The position numbers were made by a program, and so were the translations under genes. A stretch of 14,988 nt of DNA from Rhodospirillales bacterium (GTDB taxonomy: Bacteria > Pseudomonadota > Alphaproteobacteria > Rhodospirillales_A > JACZKS01), in contig JABGRG010000099.1 of the NCBI GenBank assembly GCA_018648445.1, positions 1 to 14,988 on the forward strand, in the 5' to 3' direction. The notes under the pieces were generated by a model that was given only the letters and a program-made list of their open reading frames with translations, had not been told where the DNA came from and did no database searches. This document shows, one piece after another, positions 5,738 to 12,479 of the stretch. Numbering within the stretch: the stretch's first letter is position 1; every line of letters starts with the position of its first letter.

Positions 5738-7354
5738 ATGTCATCGAAGGTCATTTCCGTTGACGAAGCTGTCGCGCTTATACCCGACGACGCGCACGTC
5801 ACCATCAGTTCATCAAGCGCGCTGGGCTGCCCGAACTTCACCATGCGGGCCATCGGCGAAGCGTTTGAGGCCAAGGGCCATCCGCGCAATCTGGATCTGT
5901 TTCTGCCCATTGCAGCGGGCGACATGTACGGCGTCGACGGCATCGACAACGTGGCCAAGCCGGGCCTGATCTCGCGCGTGATCGCCGGGTCATATCCCAG
6001 CGGCCCGTCTTCGCGGACTTCACCCAAAATCTGGCAGATGATCGGCAATGACGAAGTGCCCGCCTACAACGTGCCCAGCGGCATCTTGTTCGATATGATC
6101 CGCAACGCCGCAGGCAGGCGCGCCGGTGTATTGACCAAGGTGGGGCTGGATACCTTCATGGACCCGCGCCGCAACGGCGGCAAAATGAACAACGCGGCCA
6201 AAGAAGATATCGTCAAAATTGTCGAATTCGACGGCGATGAATGGATGCACTTTCCCAACATCTATCCCGACGTTGCCATTATCCGCGGAACCACGGCGGA
6301 CGAAAACGGCAACATCTCCATGGAACACGAGGGCGGATATCTGGGCACCCTCGATGTCGCCCTGGCGGCGCGTAACAACGGCGGCTTCGTGATCGCGCAG
6401 GTCAAGCGCGTCACCACGTCGGGCTCGATCCCGCCGCAGCGGGTGTACATCCCCTCGACCCTGGTTGATTTCGTGGTTGTCGACCCCGACCAGTGGCAGA
6501 CCACGGAAACGCCGTACGACCCGGCCATTTCCGGCGAGGTCCGCCGCCCGTTCTCATCCTTCCCGCCGGTCGAATTCGGCACCGACAAGATCATCGCGCG
6601 GCGCGCCGCGCTCGAGTTGATGATGGGCGACGCCGTCAATCTGGGCTTCGGCATATCGGCGCTTGTTCCGCAAATCCTCATTGAGGAAGGCCAGGAAGAG
6701 GCCGTCACCTGGGTGATTGAACAAGGTGCGGTCGGCGGCGTGCCGCTGGACGGTTTCGCCTTTGGCTGCGCGGCCAACGCGCAGGCCATCATCCCGTCGC
6801 CCACCCAGTTCACCTATTTCCAGAGCGGCGGCGAGGATTGCGGGCTTCTCTCGTTCATGGAGGTCGATAACGACGGCTCGGTCAACGTTTCGCGGCTGTC
6901 GGCCAAGCCCCATGTGACGGCGGGCGTCGGCGGCTTCGTCGACATCACCTCGCACGGCAAGAAACTGGTCTTCAGCGGCTATTTCACAGCCGCCGGTTTG
7001 AAGCTGGACGTAACCGACGGCAAACTGACCATCCTCAACGAGGGCAAGTTCCCGAAGTTTGTCGAGGAAGTCGAACATGTGACCTTCAGCGGGCGGCGCT
7101 CCAAAACGCTGGGGCAGGACATCACCTATGTCACCGAACGTTGCGTCGTTAAGTTGACTCCCGAAGGTCTGGTCGTGACCGAAGTCGCGCCCGGCATCGA
7201 TGTTGAGCGCGACGTTCTGGGTCAGGCTAAAGCCAAGCTGGCGGTCAGCCCGCAGTTGAAGGAAATGGACGCACGGCTATTCCGCCCCGAACCCATGAAC
7301 CTGACGCCGCCGGATCGAACGGTCCCGCGTTTCCGTTCGACGGCAGGAGGCTGA
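5738..7354 (+). CDS. Acyl-CoA:carboxylate CoA-transferase (fused alpha-beta, propionate CoA-transferase / YdiF type)
   Basis: This 538 aa enzyme is a single-chain family I CoA-transferase that moves CoA between an acyl-CoA donor and a carboxylate acceptor through a glutamyl-CoA intermediate. The N-terminal half starts ISVDEAVALIPDDAHVTIS, as in the alpha domain, and contains GTTADENGNIS (184-194). The C-terminal half has VNLGFGISALV (300-310) and the active-site Glu328 in VIEQGAVGG, followed by GGFVDIT (398-404). Size fits Pct/YdiF proteins of about 520-540 aa. It opens the plus-strand operon; the AGGAGG for the next gene lies inside its last codons and only 3 nt separate stop and start. It would activate an acid from this pathway without direct ATP cost. 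Acceptor unknown: acetate, propionate, lactate or a branched or hydroxy acid are all used in the family. Confidence 0.9.
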   Translation: MSSKVISVDEAVALIPDDAHVTISSSSALGCPNFTMRAIGEAFEAKGHPRNLDLFLPIAAGDMYGVDGIDNVAKPGLISRVIAGSYPSGPSSRTSPKIWQMIGNDEVPAYNVPSGILFDMIRNAAGRRAGVLTKVGLDTFMDPRRNGGKMNNAAKEDIVKIVEFDGDEWMHFPNIYPDVAIIRGTTADENGNISMEHEGGYLGTLDVALAARNNGGFVIAQVKRVTTSGSIPPQRVYIPSTLVDFVVVDPDQWQTTETPYDPAISGEVRRPFSSFPPVEFGTDKIIARRAALELMMGDAVNLGFGISALVPQILIEEGQEEAVTWVIEQGAVGGVPLDGFAFGCAANAQAIIPSPTQFTYFQSGGEDCGLLSFMEVDNDGSVNVSRLSAKPHVTAGVGGFVDITSHGKKLVFSGYFTAAGLKLDVTDGKLTILNEGKFPKFVEEVEHVTFSGRRSKTLGQDITYVTERCVVKLTPEGLVVTEVAPGIDVERDVLGQAKAKLAVSPQLKEMDARLFRPEPMNLTPPDRTVPRFRSTAGG

Positions 7355-7357
7355 GTT

Positions 7358-8131
7358 ATGGAAACCATCCTTTTCGAAGTCGCCAATCACATCGCTACCA
7401 TCACGTTGAACCGCGCCGACAAGCTGAACGCGCTGGACACCGGGATGCTGGACACCCTCGAAGACGTGATCGCCCAGATCGACCGTGATCCTGAGGTGCG
7501 CGTCGTTGTCCTGCGGGCGGAAGGCGAACGGGCCTTTTGCGCGGGCGCGGACATCAACGCGTGGGCGGAACTGACGCCCCTTGGCATGTGGCAGACATGG
7601 ATTCGGCGCGGCCACCAGATTTTCGGGCGGCTGGCCGATTTGCGCCAGCCGTCCATCTGCGCCATCGAGGCCATTGCGTTCGGTGGCGGGTTGGAACTGG
7701 CATTGTCGTGTGATCTTCGGATTGCCTCGGAAAAGGCAGCCTTCGCCCTGCCCGAAGTGACCATCGCCACGGTGCCGGGCTGGGCCGGAACCCAGCGCCT
7801 GCCGCAGATCATCGGCGAGGCGCGCGCCAAGCAAATGGTTCTGACCGGTCAGCGCATCGATGCCGAAACGGCGCTGGCGTGGGGCTTGATCAACGAATGC
7901 GTCTCGCCTGATCGAGTGGGCAAGCGGGTCGCCGAACTGGCCAAACAGATTGCTGCAAATGCGCCCATTTCGGTGCAAGCCGCCAAGCAACTGGTTAACG
8001 CGGGCATGGGCCGCGATACAGGGGCATCACTTGAAGCCCTTGCCGGTTCCATGACCGGATTTACGGAAGATGCCGAGGAAGGGCGCGCCGCGTGGAAAGA
8101 ACGCCGCCCGCCCGACTTCAAGGGAAAATAA
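7358..8131 (+). CDS. Enoyl-CoA hydratase/isomerase (crotonase family)
   Basis: This 257 aa protein, the usual single-domain crotonase length, hydrates an enoyl-CoA or carries out a related reaction on an acyl-CoA. The oxyanion-hole segments are FCAGADI (60-66) and IAFGGGLEL (106-114). Both glutamates that enoyl-CoA hydratases use as acid and base are present: Glu113 (GGGLE) and Glu133 (LPEVTI). The following loop reads VPGWAGTQRLP, with Trp where the hydratases usually have Ala (PGAGGTQRL). The tail KERRPPDFKGK is typical. AGGAGG at 7345-7350 lies 7 nt before the ATG. It follows the CoA-transferase by 3 nt and SDR3 starts 10 nt after its stop, so the product acid thioester may pass directly along this operon. 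Dehydration, hydration, isomerisation or C-C cleavage cannot be told apart from sequence. Confidence 0.92.
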   Translation: METILFEVANHIATITLNRADKLNALDTGMLDTLEDVIAQIDRDPEVRVVVLRAEGERAFCAGADINAWAELTPLGMWQTWIRRGHQIFGRLADLRQPSICAIEAIAFGGGLELALSCDLRIASEKAAFALPEVTIATVPGWAGTQRLPQIIGEARAKQMVLTGQRIDAETALAWGLINECVSPDRVGKRVAELAKQIAANAPISVQAAKQLVNAGMGRDTGASLEALAGSMTGFTEDAEEGRAAWKERRPPDFKGK

Positions 8132-8141
8132 CGGAGAATGC

Positions 8142-8903
8142 ATGTTTGAAGACCTGAAAGATAAACGCATCCTTGTCACCGGTTCGTCCACCGGTATCGG
8201 CGTCGCCGTGGCCAAGGGCTATGCCGCCTGCGGGGCGAAAGTCGCCGTGCACGGAAATTCCAACATTGATGCCGCCGAAGCCGTGGTGTCCGAAATCAAG
8301 GAAGCCGGTGGCGAGGCCATTCTGGTGATGGGTGACGTGGCCGACAGCGCCGAGATGGAACGCATCGTCAAGGAAGCCGCCGACGGCCTGGGCGGACTGG
8401 ACGTTCTGGTCAACAACGCGGGCAGCCTTTACAAGCGCGCGTCCCTGGAAGATCAGGACGACGAGTTGTTTGACAAAGTGACGGACATCAACATTCGTTC
8501 GGTGGTCACCGCGTGCCGCGCCGCCGTGCCCTATTTGCGCAAGAACAAGGGCTGCATCATCAACACCGGCTCCATTGCCGGGCACACCGGCGGCGCCGTG
8601 GGTGCGGGCCTGTACGCGGCCTCCAAAGCCTATGTGCATTCATGGACACGGACTATGGCCATCGAATTGGGCCCCGACGGCATTCGCGTCAACTGCGTCT
8701 CGCCCGGCGTCATCCTGACCCCGTTCCACGAACGCTTCAGCACGCCCGAAAAGCTGGAAGGGGTGCGCAAGAACATCCCCCTGCAACGCCTGGGCACACC
8801 CGAAGACTGCGTCGGCATCTTCCTGCTGCTGGCGTCCGAAAAACTGGCCGGCTACATCCACGGCCAGGTCATCGAGGTCAATGGCGGGCAGTATTATAAA
8901 TAG
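8142..8903 (+). CDS. SDR3: short-chain dehydrogenase/reductase, paralogue of SDR1
   Basis: This 253 aa classical SDR has TGSSTGIG (13-20), NNAG (91-94) and the tetrad N117, S144, Y158 and K162 (YAASK). The second beta strand ends VAVHGNS with no Asp, as in SDR1, so NADP(H) is a fair guess. It shares long blocks with SDR1: the nucleotide loop, AGGEAIL, DVLVNNAG, IINTGS, VSPG and TPFH. The start at 8142 rather than an upstream in-frame ATG at 8070 is chosen because GGAG (8133-8136) sits just before it, the longer form would overlap the hydratase, and MFEDLKDKRILVTG is a normal SDR opening. In this operon it could act on the 3-hydroxyacyl-CoA made by the hydratase, or on a free sugar-type substrate as SDR1 might. 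The sequence does not decide. Confidence 0.9.
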   Translation: MFEDLKDKRILVTGSSTGIGVAVAKGYAACGAKVAVHGNSNIDAAEAVVSEIKEAGGEAILVMGDVADSAEMERIVKEAADGLGGLDVLVNNAGSLYKRASLEDQDDELFDKVTDINIRSVVTACRAAVPYLRKNKGCIINTGSIAGHTGGAVGAGLYAASKAYVHSWTRTMAIELGPDGIRVNCVSPGVILTPFHERFSTPEKLEGVRKNIPLQRLGTPEDCVGIFLLLASEKLAGYIHGQVIEVNGGQYYK

Positions 8904-8925
8904 CGGAGACAGAGGGAACGCGCCG

Positions 8926-9996
8926 ATGAAGATCACCAATCTGGAAGTCATTCGTCTGCACGTTCCCGTGCTTGACCGGCCCCGGCCCGACCCCTGGCAC
9001 AACATGCTTTTGGTCAGGGTCGATACGGACGCCGGGATTTCGGGCTGGGGTGAGGCGTGGAGCCTTAATCTGGCCGAGGCAACGGCGGCGGCGATTGCCC
9101 ACAACGTGGCCCCGTTATGCGTCGGGCAATCGGCGGAAGATATTTCGGGACTGTCGCTGGCCATTCGCAAGCAAATCGGCAACACCCGAAACGGTCCGCT
9201 GACCTATGCGGTTTCGGCCCTCGATATTGCGCTTTGGGACATTGCGGGCAAGGCCGCCGGGTTGCCCCTTTGCCAGATGTTCGGCGGCACGGCCACGTCC
9301 CTTCCCGCCTACGCCAGTCTGTTCAGATATTCCGATCCTGACATCGCCGCCGAGAAATCGATGGAAGCCGTGGCGCGCGGCTATCGGCACCTAAAACTTC
9401 ACGAATGCGAAATTGCGCCCGTCGCCGCCACGCGCGAAGCAGTCGGCGACGATATCAGCATCCGCCTCGATCCGGCGTGGGCGTGGACGCCGCTGGAGGC
9501 CATAGACATGGCCCGCCAGTTGAGAAAATACAATCTGGTATGGCTGGAAGAACCTGTCTGGCCGCCAGAGGACTACCGGAGTCTGGCCGAGGTTGCGCGG
9601 GCAAGCGGAATACCGCTGGCAGCGGGCGAAAACTGCATCAGCGCCATGGATTTCAGGCACCTTTGGGAGGCAAACGCCGTCAGCTTCATGCAGCCCAGCG
9701 TCATCAAAATCGGCGGCATCACCGAAAGCCTGAAAGTCGCCGCTCTGGCCGACGTCTGCAACGTCGAGTTCGCGCCGCATTCGTACTATCACGGGCCGGG
9801 AATGCTGGCCTCGCTTCACCTCGCCGCCGCCAGCCCGCACGAAATCGTCGCCGAACACGGATACGACGATCTGGAAGGCTGGCCCTATGGGGACGCGCTG
9901 ATACTGAACGCGGGAAAACTGGCCGTTCCGCAAAAACCGGGACTGGGCCTTGACCCCAATCCCGGTTTTCTTAAGGAATACGCCGTCGACTTATAG
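8926..9996 (+). CDS. Enolase-superfamily enzyme, mandelate racemase/muconate lactonizing group, with a variant active site
   Basis: This 356 aa TIM-barrel enzyme has the capping domain at about 1-125. The expected Mg2+ ligands are Asp182 (RLDPAW), Glu208 (WLEEP) and Glu235 (AAGEN). Members abstract a proton alpha to a carboxylate, giving dehydration, racemisation or cycloisomerisation of sugar acids. Compared with mandelate racemase, the KxK pair is K157-L-H159, the Asp of the His-Asp dyad is Ser258 (MQPSVIKIGG), while His285 (APHSYY) and Glu310 (VAEHG) are kept. So one of the usual bases is replaced and the dyad is broken. ATG 8926 is preferred over 8881, which overlaps SDR3; an AGAGGGA lies upstream. 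It is last in the operon, 22 bp after SDR3. A sugar-acid dehydratase is the plainest guess, but a cycloisomerase or a different chemistry is quite possible. Its final codons carry a terminator-like hairpin. Confidence 0.88.
   Translation: MKITNLEVIRLHVPVLDRPRPDPWHNMLLVRVDTDAGISGWGEAWSLNLAEATAAAIAHNVAPLCVGQSAEDISGLSLAIRKQIGNTRNGPLTYAVSALDIALWDIAGKAAGLPLCQMFGGTATSLPAYASLFRYSDPDIAAEKSMEAVARGYRHLKLHECEIAPVAATREAVGDDISIRLDPAWAWTPLEAIDMARQLRKYNLVWLEEPVWPPEDYRSLAEVARASGIPLAAGENCISAMDFRHLWEANAVSFMQPSVIKIGGITESLKVAALADVCNVEFAPHSYYHGPGMLASLHLAAASPHEIVAEHGYDDLEGWPYGDALILNAGKLAVPQKPGLGLDPNPGFLKEYAVDL
9932..9970. terminator. Two-sided terminator-like hairpin inside the 3' end of the enolase-superfamily gene
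   Basis: AAAACCGGGA (9933-9942) and TCCCGGTTTT (9960-9969) form a perfect 10 bp inverted repeat. One C/A mismatch then leads to an inner 4 bp stem, TGGG (9944-9947) with CCCA (9955-9958), and a 7 nt loop. The GC stem is flanked by an A-run and a T-run on both strands: TTTT on the plus strand and TTTTT on the minus strand. On the minus strand it lies about 30-70 nt after the aldehyde oxidoreductase stop (10000-10002), an ideal place for an intrinsic terminator. On the plus strand it sits about 24 nt before the stop of its own gene, where translating ribosomes would tend to melt it. Confidence 0.7.
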
Positions 9997-9999
9997 GCG

Positions 10000-11859
10000 T
10001 CAGGCGAACTCTTCCAGTTCCAGTTTGGACACCATTTCGCCACTCACGCGGCCCTCTTCGGTCCAGCCGCGGATGTCGTAGTATTCGCTGAGCATGGGGT
10101 AAAGCGGCGGGACGTCGAAATTGATGTCTTCGCCGACCTTCTTGAGCGTGCGCATACGCGGCGGCAGGTCGTCGTCTTTGCGGGTCATGCCATAACGGTT
10201 GATGATCATGCGTTTCAGAGCAAAACCACGCGCGCCGATTTGCAGGAATTCATCCATGGTGACGCCGCGCCCCGTAATCATATTGTACCAGTTCATGAAG
10301 TCGGTCAGCTTGGCCGCGTTGTTCAGCATGGAGAAGTTGCAGGCGACCAGGGCGTCGCGCAGGACGCAAAGGTTCTGCGCGTCGTTAACGAACTGGGCCT
10401 TGCCTTCGGCGTTGCGCGCTTCCTGAACCTCGTCGTGCCCGGCTTCGGGGAGGGTCAGGATAATCTCGAAGGCGTGGGCCAGCGAGGTCAGGTGGCAAGC
10501 CCCGCGCGCACCGGTCGCATAGCCTAGGGCGTGGCCCCAGCTGAAGCGCGGATCGTGCATGGGGAATTCCAGACCCTTGACGTCGACCGAGTATTCCTCG
10601 GCCCCATTGCCAATGGCCTTGGCCGCCTTGCGCGAGCCCTGAGCCAGCAATTTGCCGAATTTGCCTTCGCCAAGTGCCATGCGGCGAACCAGTTCGATGT
10701 TCGTATCCGGTTGCCCGAAGCCCAATTCCAGGCCGTCCGTGTCTTCTTTCGTGATGACACCCTTTTCATAGCATTCGTTGGCGAACGCGATGGTCGCGCC
10801 GACCGAGATGGTGTCCATGCCGTAGTTGTTGCAAAGCTCGTTGGCCCGGGCGATGCCCTCCAGACTATCGACCATCTGCAAGGAGCCGAAAGCGCCAAGC
10901 GTTTCGTATTCGGGGGCTTCGCTGATGCCGTCGGTCTTGTAGGGACCGTCTTTGACCTCGACCACGCGCGCGCACAACAGCGGGCACTTGCGGCAGCCCG
11001 ACCGTTTGACCTGAATGGTCTCGGCCATGACCATGCCGTTGATCTTGTCGCTGATGTCGCCGGCCCTTGCGTCACGCCAGTTATTGATGGGCAGATTGCC
11101 CAGACGCTCGAAATTCGGGAGGCTGCCCGGCGTCCCGTAGGTCGTGAACATCTTCAGCTTTTCTTTCATGGGGGCCAACAGCTCTTTGATGGCCGCGTCA
11201 AGGGCCGCTTCATCGGCCATGGGAGGCTTGATTTCCTCGCCGCGCTTGATGATAACGGCCTTGAGCATTTTCGAGCCCATTAGCGCGCCCATTCCGCCAC
11301 GCCCTGCAAACCGCGTGTGCCGACCGTCATGCGCGATGCAAGCCATGGGGACCAGATTTTCACCGGCCTGACCGATGACTGCCGTTGAAATCTGTTTGCC
11401 GAAGTCGGCGACCATCAAATCAGCGCAATCAAACACGTTGTTGCCCCAGTACTTGTCCGCATCGACGATTTCGATCTTGTCGCCGTCGATCACCAGCGCG
11501 ATCGGCTTGGTGGCCTTGCCGGTAAAGACCAGTCCGTCGAAGCCGGAATTTTTCAATGAACGGCCAAACGATCCGCCGCTGCTGGAATCACAGTAAATGC
11601 CGGTCAACGGCGAAAGGCCGATGACCGCATGACGCGATCCGGCGGGAATTTTGGTCGCCGTGAACGGTCCTGTCATCATGATCAGCGGGTTTTCGGGATC
11701 CAGCGGTTTGGTATTGCCGTCGGTCAGACGCGCCAGTATAGCAGCGCCCAACGCGCTGCCGCCGATGAAATTCGCGAGATCTTCCTCACCGATGGGACGA
11801 ACCTCGACGGTTCCAGAGGTTAGATCAATCCAAGCCAGGCGGTCATGATAACCGTTCAT
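10000..11859 (-). CDS. Tungsten-type aldehyde:ferredoxin oxidoreductase (AOR family)
   Basis: This 619 aa enzyme of the AOR family oxidises an aldehyde to its acid (or the reverse) with a tungsten bis-pterin cofactor and one [4Fe-4S] cluster, passing electrons to ferredoxin or a partner protein. Cluster cysteines C289, C292 and C296 (GCRKCPLLC) and C507 (ACNF) match the spacing of the Pyrococcus enzyme. Other family marks are FIGGSALGA (31-39), AGRGGMGALMGSK (185-197) and PEYETLGAFGS (316-326). AAAAGGA lies 8 nt before the ATG. It is a single-gene unit, convergent with the enolase-superfamily gene (3 bp between stops) and divergent from glyoxalase. The ferredoxin-like and FAD subunits found beside some bacterial AORs are not next to it. 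It may oxidise an aldehyde made by the neighbouring catabolic enzymes. The substrate is unknown, and a BamB-like role is possible but less likely given its solitary state. Confidence 0.92.
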   Translation of the reverse strand: MNGYHDRLAWIDLTSGTVEVRPIGEEDLANFIGGSALGAAILARLTDGNTKPLDPENPLIMMTGPFTATKIPAGSRHAVIGLSPLTGIYCDSSSGGSFGRSLKNSGFDGLVFTGKATKPIALVIDGDKIEIVDADKYWGNNVFDCADLMVADFGKQISTAVIGQAGENLVPMACIAHDGRHTRFAGRGGMGALMGSKMLKAVIIKRGEEIKPPMADEAALDAAIKELLAPMKEKLKMFTTYGTPGSLPNFERLGNLPINNWRDARAGDISDKINGMVMAETIQVKRSGCRKCPLLCARVVEVKDGPYKTDGISEAPEYETLGAFGSLQMVDSLEGIARANELCNNYGMDTISVGATIAFANECYEKGVITKEDTDGLELGFGQPDTNIELVRRMALGEGKFGKLLAQGSRKAAKAIGNGAEEYSVDVKGLEFPMHDPRFSWGHALGYATGARGACHLTSLAHAFEIILTLPEAGHDEVQEARNAEGKAQFVNDAQNLCVLRDALVACNFSMLNNAAKLTDFMNWYNMITGRGVTMDEFLQIGARGFALKRMIINRYGMTRKDDDLPPRMRTLKKVGEDINFDVPPLYPMLSEYYDIRGWTEEGRVSGEMVSKLELEEFA

Positions 11860-12041
11860 TCTTATGGTCCTTTTCAGATTTACGGGCAGAAACCGAGCGC
11901 ATTAAATACCTTTTCGCTTTTTCGAACAAATATAAATACGCGAAATGACGAAATTCGGCGGGGCCGCTTGAAGCCAGAACCGAATCGCACCATAATCCGG
12001 CGGAATTATTTCGGGTATTTTTTGATAGGGATGAAACGAAA
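11860..12041. promoter_or_regulatory. Divergent control region between AOR and glyoxalase
   Basis: These 182 bp separate two outward-facing genes. The AOR-proximal half (about 11898-11955) is markedly AT-rich for this window and offers several loose -10-like stretches on the minus strand (such as TATTTAAT and TATATT), none with a good -35 box, so I do not choose one. The glyoxalase-proximal half has a good sigma-70 match (listed separately). I found no FNR-type TTGAT-N4-ATCAA site and no long inverted repeat. Confidence 0.55.
11968..11996 (+). promoter_or_regulatory. Candidate sigma-70 promoter for the glyoxalase-gnd-gntK operon
   Basis: TTGAAG (11968-11973) and CATAAT (11991-11996) are separated by exactly 17 nt; they match consensus at four and five of six positions. 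Transcription would begin near 12003, giving a leader of about 39 nt before the glyoxalase ATG. It is the best promoter match in the window, though found by eye only. Confidence 0.5.
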
Positions 12042-12440
12042 ATGGCTGCGCAATTCAGTTATCTGCATACCATGATCCGGGTTTATGATCTGAAAAAATC
12101 GGTCGATTTCTATACCCGCCTTCTGGGCATGAAGCTTCAGCGCGAACGCGAAGTTCCGGACGGCAAGTACAGCCTCGCCTTCGTCGGCTACGGTTCCGAG
12201 GAAGAAGGGCACACGGTTCTGGAACTCACCTACAACTGGGATCATGAGCCTTACGACCTGGGCGGCGGTTTCGGGCATCTGGCGCTTGGCGTTCCGGACA
12301 TCTACGCGACCTGCGATGCGCTTCGCGCCGACGGCGTCAACATCACACGCGAACCCGGCCCGGTGAAATTCGGCACCACCGTCATCGCCTTCATCGAAGA
12401 CCCCGACGGCTACAAGATCGAGCTGATCGAAAAGAAATAA
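12042..12440 (+). CDS. gloA: Glyoxalase I (lactoylglutathione lyase)
   Basis: This 132 aa cytosolic metalloenzyme isomerises the hemithioacetal of methylglyoxal and glutathione to S-lactoylglutathione. All four metal ligands are visible: His9 (YLHTM), Glu61 (VLELTYNW), His79 (FGHLALGV) and Glu127 (KIELIE), with spacing almost identical to the E. coli nickel enzyme (5, 56, 74, 122). Length and the [10 protein letters not shown] ending fit the short bacterial GlxI type. The Shine-Dalgarno signal is only moderate (AGGGA, about 10 nt upstream). It is first in the line with gnd and gntK (39 bp gap) and starts from its own candidate promoter. Detoxifying methylglyoxal made when triose phosphates build up would fit with sugar catabolism. 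A related glyoxalase-fold lyase is possible, but the ligands argue well for GloA. Confidence 0.93.
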   Translation: MAAQFSYLHTMIRVYDLKKSVDFYTRLLGMKLQREREVPDGKYSLAFVGYGSEEEGHTVLELTYNWDHEPYDLGGGFGHLALGVPDIYATCDALRADGVNITREPGPVKFGTTVIAFIEDPDGYKIELIEKK

Positions 12441-12479
12441 CCCTCAACACAAACGAAAACACAAAAAAGGAAATCAAGA

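Noticed and set aside
12001..12041. FNR-type anaerobic control site upstream of glyoxalase and AOR
   Set aside because: A TTGAT-like half is present but no properly spaced partner half-site was found.
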